Positions 20,146 through 32,541 of a DNA stretch of 64,000 nucleotides are shown piece by piece (the first letter of the stretch is position 1; each line of letters begins with the position of its first letter). The notes below the pieces were generated by a model. The model had not been told where the DNA came from. It saw only the letters and a list, made by a program, of their open reading frames with translations, and searched no databases. The stretch is from Albugo candida (taxonomy: Eukaryota > Oomycota > Peronosporomycetes > Albuginales > Albuginaceae). Location: NCBI GenBank assembly GCA_905220665.1, contig CAJNAR010000192.1, forward strand, positions 1 to 64,000. Reading direction: 5' to 3'. The translations under genes and the position numbers were made by a program.

Positions 20146-22821
20146 ATGATTGAAAATGATGCTTGTGATCAAGTGAGAGGAGATAAATTGCTGGGAACAA
20201 AATCCTCGAAAAGTGGATTGTATCAAAGTCTAGAAAAGGAAGGAACCGCATTGAGTCGCCAGATCAACATGTACCGCATCAAGAAACGAGCTAGTTCTGG
20301 AGAAAAAGATGTTCGCGTGGACATACTTCTAGGATCGCGATGTCAATTTCTTCTAACGGATGTCCGGAATGATAAGACAGCATGTTTTGTCAAATTAGTC
20401 GGATTTTTACACGCTTCTAATGCGAGCGAAGAAATTGCCGTCACTGATGCTGTACAGCTTCTTTCAGCAGAACCCACCTATATCAAGAAAAGTTCGGGTA
20501 TCACAATCTCACAAAATTCATTTTCCGGCAATGTTGTGCGCTTATCGTTTTCCCTGGTGGTCTCTTGCGACTTACAAATTTATCGTTATGTGAAAGCGAT
20601 CGTCTACCGCTGTTTTATCAATCAGAATGTTGAATTATCTCAACAGTGTATTGGTGCTGGAACCGGTATGGTTGAAAACTAGTGCGCATTGGCTCCCCAA
20701 TTGCTGAGTCGTCAACATATCATGAAGCTCTCGAAATCGGGAAAAATTTCCAAGCAGATTTGCACAACACTCCCTCATCATGCAATAATGTAAAGATTGT
20801 ACCTTTCAAGTAAGAAAGCATGCAAGTCTATCCACATTCCTTCCCAGCCTATCTTTCACAAAATATTCTTCTTACGTCCGGTAGAGCTGTGGCTTACATG
20901 AAGTACCGATTTTTGGCTCGGATGGTCTCCATAACAGACTCAAAGTATATGCTCGAAGAAGCACACACTCCGATGGAAAATCAGAGGCGATCCTATAATT
21001 TGTTGGAGTGGCCTCGATCACTTGACGGCTTGCATATTCCTTCTGATAAGCGCATGTGCGCGATTGAAGAGATTGTTCCAACTCCTCATAGCACATTTGG
21101 TCTACCCGTTGCGCTCTTGGATTACTTGGAAACCAAAATGCTTGAGAACACACGAGCTATTCGAGTGTTATTGATGGATACACGGAATCAAACCGGACAT
21201 GCTCAATCGCTTTTGAAATATGGACTCTTCTGTTTTCATGAGATGAAGAAGAAGAAATCAGACCAGCAGCGCCAGTTTTTATTGAAACAGGAAAAGCAGC
21301 TGATGAAAGATGACCAAGGGCGATCAATCATGAAGACGTTGAGAATCGGTACTCCATCGACAACAGCAAAAAATCACAAAAGCGCAATATTCAAAAGAAA
21401 CCTACATCGGAATATAAAATAATGGCAGTTTGTTCCAACCAATATGCAAAATCAATACATGTGTCTATATCAAACGCCAGAGATCCGCAAGGTTGGTGAG
21501 GAGGGGGCAAGTCAGCAGCAAGACTCTGATTTGTGTCTGGTATGGCACACTATGACAATGGGTTGCCCAGCTGCTCACAAACAAATGGGTTTTCCGTTCA
21601 TGGCAATTGGTCCGAAGTATTAAATCAAGCGCCACCCAGACGCATTGTTCGCAATTTTTTGGCCAGTGATTCAACTCAAAGAGATGATGCTGTAACATAT
21701 GATACTTGTACCCATGATCGGAACTTTCTCAACTTAGCATTAGCAGGACCTACTTTGTTTTCGAGCAAAACAGCAGAAGAATTCATGACCGAGCTGAAGC
21801 ATCCTCTGGAGATCGGAGAGAGGCTTCATATTGTAAGTTGTCAAATTTTGTCGGCTGCAGTGGCCAATATTCTGGCGTCCTTGGACTTGGCTGTATTGGG
21901 TAGTCAATGTCATCAGATGCAATTAAATAACGCCTGTGACTTTGGATACCTTCTTAGCTTTGATTCTCTTCTCAGCACGAAAGGCAAAAAAGCCGGAATG
22001 CTGGAAGATTTCTCGGCCACTGTCAAATGGTTACGCAACGCGCATGTCCAATTTCGAAAGCATTATTCTTCTGGCAATACGTTTACCGTTCGAGATCACA
22101 CATCTCTGAAAGACTCGCGCTGTGCGATAGAAGCGTTGGAGGTCCTCCCTGTTGCATACACTCGCGAACAAATTGGAAAGAGTAGTCAAAGGTCAATTAT
22201 GGTCACCATTGGAATTTCCATGAAGCAAATGAAGGTATTGCCACTTGAACTAAGACAATGTGCTTCATTTCGTCTTCGTGCCGCTTTGTTTACGCAATGA
22301 GAATCAATCTCTGGCAAAACACCATCAAGTCCAGTGCTGTGAAACTGCAAGAGAAAATAAATCAGGAAAATTTATTGGAGCTGCGTTATATATACATTCG
22401 GTATCAACGGCTGCATGGTGATACATCTGCGCATCCACTCCAGGCTATGGACGTTTTACTAAGTCGAATTCAGAAGCATGTTGCGACCTCATCCAATCAT
22501 TACAGAAAAACATTCGATTTACTCATCGACACATCAGATTTTTGTCGTGAGCTGGGAGCAGCGCGTGTCACAAGCTGTAAAAGCGGCAAAGATCGAACAG
22601 CGATGTCAGTGACTATGGAACAGACTCGGATTTGCGAAAAGGAAGTACATGCTGTGAACCCAAAATTGCTTTGTCATAATATGCGACTCTATGGAGTACG
22701 TGGGAAGAATGTTTTCATGAATATTGGAGCGTGGAGTTTTGCATTTAATGAAATGCAACGTAAATTGCTTCCGGATTGCTATAAACCACCTGCTGGATCG
22801 TATAAATCTGGACGTAAATGA
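20146..22821 (+). pseudogene. Inositol polyphosphate 4-phosphatase (INPP4)-like, broken
   Basis: The CX5R active site CKSGKDRTAM (about 22575-22604) followed by SVTMEQ, and the C-terminal end WSFAFNEMQRKLLPDCYKPP with a GSYKSGRK tail, are the hallmarks of INPP4 phosphatases, which remove the 4-phosphate of phosphatidylinositol 3,4-bisphosphate. Upstream segments fit the family: FGYLLSFDSLLSTKGKKAGM, CASFRLRAALFTQ, NENQSLAKHH and KLQEKINQENLLELR. These last three lie in three different frames within 22260-22380, with no room for introns, so at least two indels break the catalytic half. The N-terminal part (20146-20682, 20700-21422) is open in long pieces separated by stops, including an in-frame TAA before 20820 that could lie in an intron starting GTAAGA. 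The gene is divergent from the kinesin and followed by eIF2B-epsilon on the same strand. Confidence 0.85.
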
Positions 22822-22883
22822 TATATCAGAGGTAGATTACTTTATGTGAATATTATATGCAATCAAGGTCAGCTTGCAAAACA

Positions 22884-25028
22884 ATGGAAGGCAAGGCGTC
22901 CGTAGGTCTCAAAGACGCAGACGTCCAGCGAGAAACGCAATTGCAAGCAGTGATTTTTGCAGAGTTTGGCACGGATCCGTTCCTCCCAATCACTTTTGAA
23001 AAGCCAAAACATTTTCCACCCGTAGCATGTGCCAATGATCGAATACGCGATGGAAGCCTTAGTCAGCTCTAGCGTACAGAAAATCATCGTATTCTGTTGG
23101 CAACATTATGCATCCTCAAAAGCTATATCGACCAACAGCAGCTGATTCAGTCATCTCCTTTTATTCTGATGAGCGGCGACGTCATCACCAATATTAATTT
23201 GAAGATTGCCATCGCGACTCATAAAAAAATCAAAAAAACGGATCCGCATTGCATCATGACATCCATTTTCAAGGTGGTTACATCTACATTCCATCCGAGA
23301 AGCTCTTTCAACAACACAAATAAGGTCGTACTTGGACTAAATAGCGATACCAAGCAGCTTATTATGTATCAGAACGATCGGAAAACTTCGGACATAGGCC
23401 TAGCTACTGATATTATGGTAGAACACGAATCATTGGCAATCCGATCCGATCTCATGGACTGTTATATCGATATTTGTTCTCCAGAAGTACTGCTGAAATT
23501 TGCGGAAAACTCTGACTATGGTGATATTGGACAAGATTTTCTCCATAATGAGGTTCAAAATTACGAGTTCGGCGACAATTGTTTGCATATATTGACGAAG
23601 GGGACTCATTTGCTAGCCACATTGTTGAGAACATAGAACATATAGTGGTGTCACCCACGCAATATTACAGCGATGGGTTTATCCATTGGTCCCAGATATC
23701 AACTATCTCAGTCCGAATGATACAAATTACAGCCTACCACCGCAATTTCATTTATAGAAATGAGAATGTCAAAGTGCCGCGATCCAGCCGCATTTACCGA
23801 GAATCGATTATTGGGAGTGACACGTGCTTTGGAGAGAACTGTTACGTGAGTAAGAGCATCATTCGACCCAGTTGTACCATTGACAACAACGTTCGGATTG
23901 AGAATAGCTTTTTGTGGGATCAAGTTCGGATTGAAGACAGTGTAATTATCAAAAATGCGATCCTTTGTGACAATGTTTTGATATGTGAAGGATCGAATAT
24001 TTTGAATGGAGGGATTCTCTCATTTGGTACCCGCATCGGGAATAATACAACTCTTGCATTATTTGTAAAAGTTACGACCCGCAAACAGTTGCGAGAAAGA
24101 AATTCCTCTGTTTTTGGGAATGAAGCATTGCAAGATAGCGAGTCCAAAAATGCTCTCCTAAAGGACGACGTCTTTGAGTGGGATCCCCAGGGAGTAGGAG
24201 AGAATGGAATAGGCTGAATTTGGTCACTAGCGGTGAATCAGTTCGATGTTGATCCGAAAAACTATAGCGACCACGAAGATTTGGAAGAAGAGAATCGTAG
24301 AATAGTGGATTTACGACTCGTAGAACTGAGAGCTTCTACGATCGGTGCTGATGACTTGGTCATCGAGCGAACGAAGAAATGGAACGCGTGGAAAACTCGG
24401 AGTCTTGAAGAAGATAATGACGGACTAGAAGATCTAGCTGACGGATTCACGACGAAAAGTCTTTCGTTTGAGCGTATCTTGAATGATTTGATTGTCACTG
24501 GTGATGAAGAAGGCCACGATATAAACGATTTTTTTATGGAGATTAAGAGCTGCAAATTTGCGCACAATCGCACTTTTGAGGACATTATCATGCATTGATT
24601 CCAGCTCTACTGGATTTGGTCGAACTAATTGAGAATGAGATCTGTATAATTTTAGAGAATGTACGCTCAAAGTTCGAGAAATGGCATAGCGCTGTTTATT
24701 GGACGATTGCGATCAATTTGCGGCCTTCAAAGCGCTCGAGAAGTATTCCATTGACCCGCTCCATTCCATAAAATGGAAGAAATGGTTTCGATACCTGCTT
24801 CAAAGTGTGTATGAGCGAGAGTGGTGCTCGGAGAATGTGATATTGGAGTGGTACAAGTCTCGAGAAGATTCTTCAGCCGATTCCAAAGTGCTTGAATTAG
24901 TGCATGATGACAAAGTTGTGGAATTAATCGAATGGCTTTGAGATGTGGACGAAGTTAGTAAGAGTGACGAAGCAGCGATGGAAGCGGGGCAGATGCACGA
25001 CGAAGATGTAGGATCGTCCATGCTCTGA
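22884..25028 (+). pseudogene. Translation initiation factor eIF2B epsilon subunit, broken
   Basis: The likely start is ATG 22884. The nucleotidyltransferase-like domain shows TQLQAVIFAEFGTDPFLPIT, VPMIEYAMEALVSSSVQKII, PFILMSGDVITNINL, YIDICSPEVLLKFAEN and DFLHNEVQNYEFG. A left-handed beta-helix follows (IIGSDTCFGENCYVSKSII, IRPSCTIDNNVRI, AILCDNVLICEGSNIL), then an acidic linker and the W2 domain (SIKWKKWFRYLLQSVYEREW, ILEWYKS). eIF2B-epsilon is the catalytic exchange factor for eIF2. Frame changes occur near 23025 and 23130 (apparently compensating), 23578, about 24210 and about 24690. A TGA at 24939-24941 precedes the usual acidic tail, which stays open to 25028. The order of all domains is intact, so the decay is young or some breaks are sequence errors. 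Confidence 0.9.
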
Positions 25029-25620
25029 CAGCCTAAGATTGTGTATTTACATACGTTAGGATTGCTCGATATAGAACAAAAATAAAAGTAAGCAATGACT
25101 ATCCTACTTACCTAATTGAATATTTCGCTCAAGTTCAAATCCGCGTAGAAGTGACAAAATTCGACAATAGTGGAGCATTAGTAGCGTTTCGAGCTTGTTC
25201 CGAGATGAATTGGTCAGCTTCGGTCTCGCTAAATTCTTCCCGAGCATGATCATAAGTGTCGATGTCCAACTGTTTGACCCAAGCAGCATCGCTGAGTCAA
25301 ATACCCGAGAATCATGTTGTCCTACAATTTACGTCGCCTAAATTTAGGTACAATGAGAAAGTGTACGCTAAATGGAACTCGGTCGTGCATCCGAGGAAGG
25401 TGAATGAAAGTCCAGAGGATGGAATTTTTGTTACTGGTATACAGCTTGCTCAGCCACTCATCTGGACACAGGCCTACAGCAAGCAATACACTCAATGCAA
25501 CCCTCTATGTGAAGACTTCTGTTCACTTAGGATTTGAAAAACTGCCTTAATATAGGTCTTTCGTTCGCTTTCCCTGTGCTACCTCTAAGCCTTTCATTCT
25601 AGGTCCATCTATAATGTTCC
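25029..25620. other. Spacer with short open frames
   Basis: Plus 25256-25537 is open for 93 codons (PENHVVLQFTSPKFRYNEKV), and minus 25260-25104 is open in two frames. They overlap in part and neither is recognised. The minus stretch EEFSETEADQFISEQARNAT could be an exon of an unknown gene. Confidence 0.3.
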
Positions 25621-25623
25621 TAA

Positions 25624-25659
25624 TGACGTCATGGTCTGACGTCACAGCCTGTGACGTCA
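25624..25659. promoter_or_regulatory. Three perfect CRE palindromes TGACGTCA
   Basis: TGACGTCA occurs at 25624-25631, 25637-25644 and 25652-25659, spaced 13 and 15 nt start to start, about 70 nt before the ATG at 25730. This octamer is the binding site of CREB/ATF-type bZIP factors. Three exact copies in 36 nt are very unlikely by chance, so a regulatory role for the downstream gene is a reasonable inference. Confidence 0.7.
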
Positions 25660-25729
25660 TGGCCTATCTAGCATACAGTCAGCTCAATCTTGTTGCCCGA
25701 CTCGGCGGCATGACACTCCATACTCAAAC

Positions 25730-26382
25730 ATGAATGGGATTGCCTGGGCAAAACATGGGTCACCACAGGATTCCATGGGCAATATGGCGGAAAATGAAAG
25801 TAGTAATGATCAGGAAAACTATCCAATCACTCTGATTGAAAACAATTCGCCAAATTATTGGATGCAGCAGCGAGAGAATCTTCGAGCGCAAAGAGAAACT
25901 ACGAATCGACAACGTGCATTGTCTCTAGTGGGGTGCTGCTCTTCAGTAGCTGTAACCAGCGCGCACATGTCTCGAAAACGACAGAATATGGCGCTCGTAT
26001 TCGGTCTCCCCATCATATCGCTCTCGATCTATCTCCTTGCTCTATTGTTTAACCGCTCAGCTTTGCCGCTGACACTGTACACGCGCTATGTGCAAACGGC
26101 TGCGTCTAGCACTTGGAGAGCCTCATCAAATTATAATTATATCAAGAAAAGAGAATTCAAGATCTGATACCCTGCAGAGATTCGATGCGCGCGATGATGA
26201 AGAAAACGTGGGTGGATTTGAAAGCAGAAATGAACGAAATATTAATAATGGATCCTGCATCACCTCTTCATATGAAAACATTGGAAGAGGTCCAAAGTTT
26301 CAAAACAACATATGAGGCATCTACATGGAGTCGGAGACGGGATCTGTATCATCAGCGAAGGTTCCCAAATCGATTCCAATGA
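25730..26382 (+). CDS. Putative single-pass membrane protein, incomplete or broken
   Basis: From ATG 25730 a 145-codon frame encodes a hydrophilic N-terminus (MGNMAENESSNDQENYPITL), a basic patch (SRKRQ) and one strong membrane segment, MALVFGLPIISLSIYLLALL (about residues 87-107), followed by a short Ser/Thr/Tyr-rich tail and a stop near 26165. Beyond it, protein-like sequence continues in other frames to 26382 (RAMMKKTWVDLKAEMNEILI). The layout, a short cytosolic tail, one anchor and a C-terminal domain, fits a type II membrane protein, but I do not recognise the C-terminal part. Frame changes may be introns or indels. Three CRE sites lie just upstream. Confidence 0.4.
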
Positions 26383-29300
26383 TGAGAATCTTGACGCGAA
26401 TAATCAATTATTAAGAATTATTCATATGTCGAACGCAACTGCACCGATGCGTCTCAAAGGATCAAATCACTGATTCTCATCAGCATTCAGTATCGACTGG
26501 TCCTGTTTGTATTATACCGACTAGGAACATTAGTAAGGCAGGTTCTGACAATTACACCGTGATCTGTAAGGTGGATTACATACTTCAAAGAATTGTAACA
26601 GCTCGTACGCGTGGCAACTGTAGGATGCACACGAAGCGAGTGTTGGCATTGAATGCCGCGCATATCAAATCGCATTGACCAGTAAGTCTTCATGACGCAG
26701 AATCTTGATGCGGCGTTGTCAATCTGTGTCTTCCCCTCGACAGCTATGGATGCACTTTCGAGCTAAAGTACGTATCACTTCCTGTGATTTTTCACAACGG
26801 AACAGGGGAAGACCTTGGTAATCAACATTCGTACATACCTCACTTTATTTTCTTCGGAGCGAAGCTGTACTGTAAGATGTTTATAGTTTGTATGCATATC
26901 TCCGCTTTCGATGCTACGAATACCACTAAGATTCAAGGAAATCTTGAGAGCTTAATTATTTTCTCGGAAACTATTGACATCTCTCGAGCTCTGTATCGCA
27001 TAGAATAGGAAGTTTGATATAAGATTCAGCTTCATCTTCGTCGCCGCCAACACGTGATTTATCTCCTTGGTAGCGCTAGATGTATGTACAATCAGCGTAC
27101 AAAGCTTCTTCGCATAAAACGCTGCATCCTATTCGTATTCACAAATTGTACCTCTCGATGAACGAAGCCGCATAATGAGACAAGATGGGCTACACTTCGT
27201 TTCTCTGTCGGCTTGCTTCTCACTGTATCTCATGCAACCCACCAAACCGGATATACGATACTCTGGGTCCATCAAGAGGTCTTTCTTTCATCAAGGATGC
27301 CGTATGTTATGACTTCTCTCTGCTTACTTAGTTTCTCCTCGTGTAATATTCTTCTGGCCCTGTTCATTGCAAATTGCAAAGAGCCATTTGAGGCCACTTT
27401 ATTGTTTCAACAGTATTAGTTCTGCAAATTTATCCAATAAAGTAACCTATGGCGAGAGAAATTTGAGGAGTGTCAGAAGTTCAGGCTATGCTGATCAAAC
27501 TTGACATTTACTGGAGACGAGAAGTTTGAAGTGTCATCCTGGTTTTCCCATTTCGAAAGGTTTCGTTGTGAACTTAAATACGCATGCGCAGACTTTGCTG
27601 AATGATCTTGTTCATATTCAAGGTATGTTGACTCATGGCGCGCATTGATGGACTTTTCTCTTACTTTTGCAATATCAATTTTTGTCTCCTATTGTCGGCC
27701 ATAATATCTCAGTGTCGAATACTACATCTTTCGGAGAAATGAAAAGTTTTTTGCTTTCAACAGATGAACTTACAATAAGATGATTAAAGGGATTTACTTC
27801 ACGGTGCTGCTGGGATGGACGTCTTGATGTTCACAGTTTTCTTTGCACTACATGGCGTCATTAAACATGCATGGGAGCTTTCGTGGCTTTCCGTCAGTGT
27901 TACTTCAGCAGAATCTGTTATGTATGGCATGTGCAAATCCTTCTATAGCGATCCCAACTAACGCACCAGTCGACAGACTGGAGTTAGATGGCTTTGAGTA
28001 CACTCTAATGGTGGTCGTTGACACCAAACCATCATGACGTGGCATCCGTCTATATAAACACGCTATGGGAGTTGCTTGTTCGGCAACCATTGTCATCGGT
28101 GTCACCTCAAGTTTAAGTTGAAAAAGCCATTCAGGTAGAAATAGAGTCGTCCAATTACGTCTAGAAGCTGACAATACATTCTATGACATATTCTAAATTT
28201 TTCAACGGAATCAAACAAAAAGCGAATGGTCAGGAGAAAGTAAAAGGAAACATGTGCGCCCGCCTAAGAAATTACATTAGATGGTACCAAAAAAAACTTG
28301 TTCATCTACATGTAAGTTGTTATCGTACACCACACAATAAAATGCAAGAATTTATCGGACTTGATTTGACCTTCCATGCGGAGAAAAGCGCACTTTAAGA
28401 ATGTGCAGCGCAAGTCGTAGTATATCATGATCAACTTGTCCGAGCCGACAGATATTGGCTTTGTGTGCAAGCTGTCAGGTTGCGCAAAGAATGGCAAAAG
28501 GCGGATTAGTTTTGGACGGCCTACCAGTCACAAGTCAATCATTTTCTTTATTGTGTCACAATTTTATCTTCCCAGCACTCGTTTTTGTTTGAAGCAAGAC
28601 GAAGGCGAATGTGTCAACTGGAAAAGAGAAAGAGTGTTGTTTCTGAGTTGAAGAAACTTCACTATAGGAGATCTCATTTTTCGTGGGGTTTAAAAGTTAT
28701 GAAGCGGCTGAGTAAGACATATTAGCGCTTGGTACATGAGACTACCGAGAACAAAGGTTATAGGAGCCAATGCATTAAAGATATTATGCGCGGGCATTTC
28801 TTGGCGCGAGAGAAGATCTGTAGCTATTCTTTCGATGGTTTGTCATCCCATCAAGAACTAACAATGCAATGCTCACGAAAACGATAATCAGACCAAGGAA
28901 GAGCTTTCAAAAGTATGTGAACGCAAAGCACCGTATAACATTCCCTCATCGAGCGGAAAGTGGTGTCTGCGAAATGCTTCATCATTCGACCATCAAAAAG
29001 TACTGTACGTTGAATAGCGAGCCAGCTTCAATAAACTAAGAAGACAAATACAGCTGGTATCTAACATAAGCAATCCGTACAGAGACTCCACAGGAAAAAA
29101 AACAATCCTCTGATAGGAATTTCAGAGGAGTCTTTCATACTTAATATTAACGAGGAACTTACATAAAAGCTATTGTATAGGATGTCACGCACAATTACCA
29201 GCTACGAGTTGTCTTCTATAGTTTACTGGGTACCAATCTTGCTCAGCAGCGCTCATATTTGAATCTCATGTACAATTTTCGTGTCCACTTTATATGTTTG

Positions 29301-30900
29301 CTGTGATACGCTGAGTTTCATTGCAAACATTTGAGTACTATACCTTTCTGAGTAGCAACTTTTTCATGAATGACCTCTACATAAAATATCAAAGGCTGAT
29401 AGAAACTCTTGTGAACTAAATCAATTTTGATCTCTACTATATTTTTTTTCTTGGAACATGTAAATACAGACTTATCGTATATTTCGTGATATGAGCGAGA
29501 AATATATCACAATGAGTCGTTCTTAATTGATCTGATTCATTGCAACTGCGCCATACACATGATATCTTGAATATTGGTGCATAAAACTCCGCAGATTTGG
29601 GATCTATTGTGCTTCCATAAATGTTTTATTACAAGCTTTAGGACGAGTACAATTCCGTGACCTATGTATCGTCAAGCTATCACTGACCATAATGTACCAC
29701 ACACGCGCCTTACAATATGTAACGTGATCTTGCGATGGAACTCTCGATACAATTACTATTCATATTGATGAATGGAGCTCTGCTATAATGTAAGAGGATA
29801 ATCTATCAATCTAAAGAAGATATCGCTCACTAAATGAAAATAGGTTTCATTGTCTATAAATGATAAGACTCCCGGTAATAGGTTTCGGAACGTAATAGGA
29901 CGTGTACTTGATCCTTGGCTATAAGAATCACCATGCATGTCTTTCGGTTTGGAAGGAGGAAGGGCTTTGCGATGAACTTATGTCCTGGGAACAGAAATAT
30001 CATCTTGCGTGATGACTGCTTATGCTCTTGAAGCTTTCATTATTTGGAAACGTCGTGATGAATTCTACACGTCTGCAAATTGAGGAAAGAAAGGTAGCCA
30101 CAGAAAGCAATATAAATTAAGATGTGAATAAAGATAGCATTTATAGCGTCTTGATTGTTAACAAAAGAAAGCGTCTGATTTTCCATCATATGCACGAGCT
30201 TCTTGATCAACCGACGAGCATGATTATAATCGAAACATCGTTGTGCCATCTAGATAGGATGCGTGTTACATGTGATCAGGAACTAGTCTACAAGCTCGTA
30301 AAGATTCATGGCTCTACTTTCAATCCTTTCCGAAAATATTACAAATACATGCATCAAGTATCCAGGAACGCCCACCTGGTTCCAAACATTTCAGCACGTC
30401 AGACTACTGTGCAAGCACAAATGGTCGCATACAGAGAAGTGGACAGAAGCCAATCTCTATTAGCAAAAAACACTAAAATACTTTACTCCCATGCAATCTC
30501 GTCAACACAATGCTTCTCGAGTTATTTAAGGAACTCGCTTTCAAGTATAAGTGTCCCTCCATCAAAGTAAATACCATTTATTCAATAAAAGAGCTGTTTA
30601 GTTCCAATAAGCACTATACTATCATTCCTTGAATTCAAAGCTCAACGTCAAAATTCTCTTCCTTAATTTCTCTATTGTTATCCTCGATAGATGATCTCGC
30701 TTTCGTGTCTACATCCACTCGAGTGACCTCTGATATCAGAGCTCCACGATAAATCTTCTTCTCGCACCTCGTACGTGAGATAACTCATTTATCCATGAAA
30801 TAAGGAGAGAAAGCGCACAACAACGTCTCCAAATTCATCCTACAAAATATTCTTGACACACATTTGATGACGTAGTGTGTTGTAGGCGAAGTAGAACCGA
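26383..30900. other. Gene-poor region with a few unexplained open frames
   Basis: Plus 27843-28198 is one frame broken by two TGA codons (GFEYTLMVVVDTKPS, then RGIRLYKHAMGVACSATIVI). Plus 28427-28651 and plus 30124-30570 (148 codons, containing LDQPTSMIIIETSLCHLDRM) are open but unrecognised. 28660-30040 holds nothing I can support. No repeats or transposon motifs were noted. Confidence 0.35.
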
Positions 30901-30923
30901 TGAGGTAATTTGAAAGAAGTGGT

Positions 30924-32541
30924 ATGCTACGAAATTGCTTGACCTGTAGTGGAGGCTCTTGGAAACAGGCGAAAACAATCGGAATGATCTCAGTCGATGA
31001 AATCCTTCAAGTGAATGAGAACGATGCTCTGTCTATGCCGTACACTGAACTAATGAATGTGAAACGGAACTCTCTGGCTGAGCAAGATTGGGAAAAAACG
31101 TCGGGCAGCACTCTCAACCACATGTTTACTTGAAGGGTGTAAGGCTCAACTCTTTTCCGAGATAGTGGCTATTGTGGGAATGCAAATGCCGTATTTGGAG
31201 AACATACACCTTCGCGTACAGCTTTCTGCGAATGATTCTATCGGCCAACTCGCAAACGATTTTGCAGTCGTGCCTCATAGAAGGGTTTTCAAGCTTCATC
31301 GCATGCAACTATTTTGTTCGCGTTGACGATCGTGTCCCTCGCATCCGTGCGCTTGCCACCATTGCTGATATTGATTGCTGTGATGCCAATTGATGGTAGG
31401 CAAATGAAGTTTCACCGCACGCACAATCGTTGTTGCAAGCTCCTATCCATGTCATTCAAAATTGTCACTGACCTCTACAGGAACAAGGAATGACAGCTGT
31501 CGCAAATGATGCGATATTATGTGGAGTAAGGTTCGATCCATATTACGGCATCTGTATTTATTGCAGAGATGTACCAGTTCATGCGAGTGGATCAGAAATA
31601 AGCCTTTTGCAGGAAAAGTCGTCGGGACCGACTGCCTTAATTGGTCGAGGAGCGGGTAATGATTGGTTTGTAAATAATGCATGATAGGGAAACACTGAGA
31701 CTCTATTGTAAATACAGCGAACCGGAACACTAAATGGGGCAGATATCCTTTAAGCTCCTCAATTCTGCGTCCAAATTGGTCCCTTCTTGGAAACGACTTT
31801 GTACCATATTTTCATCATGTGATTCCTCCTCTAATTACAGCAAATACCGAACCCACATCTACAAACCTGCTCTTAGCAATCATGACGATTACGTTGACAG
31901 TATTGTGGACGATATTGTCCTAATCACTCAGTTTCTCGATAGCGGGAAACACGAAGCTCATAAACATACCAGTGCATTGTAACCAAGACGAATGCCTTCA
32001 ATATGCTGCACCAGTGCGCATTACATGTCAAAGCATAATATATTCTTACGTTGATCAGTCTACTCAAGTGATCATTTAATTTCTAGGCTTTGAGTGGGCC
32101 GCGGATTTTCGCCTAGTTAGTTTATTGCCAGTGGCAACAGCTCTAAAAGCCGCATTACATGGGGGCCTTCTTTACGGATTTGGGAAAAACGGCCCACAAT
32201 TCCCACGAAGACGTTTTCATTTTCCTTTTACATTCTTACATTCTTATAAGTCATTGCATTGATTTTTTGTGGACGCAAAAGCATACTTTCTTAAAGTTCG
32301 TGGAGATGTAGCTTATATTATGACGAAATTTCCTTGCATATCGGGAGGGTCTCTGTGGTCATTACTAAGTTTAAACAAGTATTTTCTTGAATGCATTGAA
32401 GGACGACGAGCACGACACTTGCTAGAAAGTATACAGGATCTGTCGGCTCTCATTATACAAGCGGCCGCCGGTAATATTGACGTCGCGGATAAAAATGCCA
32501 ACCAGGATTTTTTGCCTTTACCATTCGCGCCGTGTAATTAG
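30924..32541 (+). other. Candidate multi-exon gene with PDZ-like segment
   Basis: Several + strand stretches look coding and may be exons of one gene. 30924-31133 includes KTIGMISVDEILQVNENDAL followed by SMPYTELMN, which fits the middle of a PDZ domain (the G-x-I-x-x-x-DEIL-x-VN core). About 31143-31326 has LFSEIVAIVGMQMPYLENIH. 31490-31684 has RFDPYYGICIYCRDVPVHAS. About 32088-32260 (RLVSLLPVATALKAALHGGL) is preceded by a good 3' splice site TTTAATTTCTAG. 32269-32541 has MDAKAYFLKVRGDVAYIMTK. I could not join them into one verified reading, and the PDZ call rests on a short core only. They could also be decayed pieces of different genes. Confidence 0.35.
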
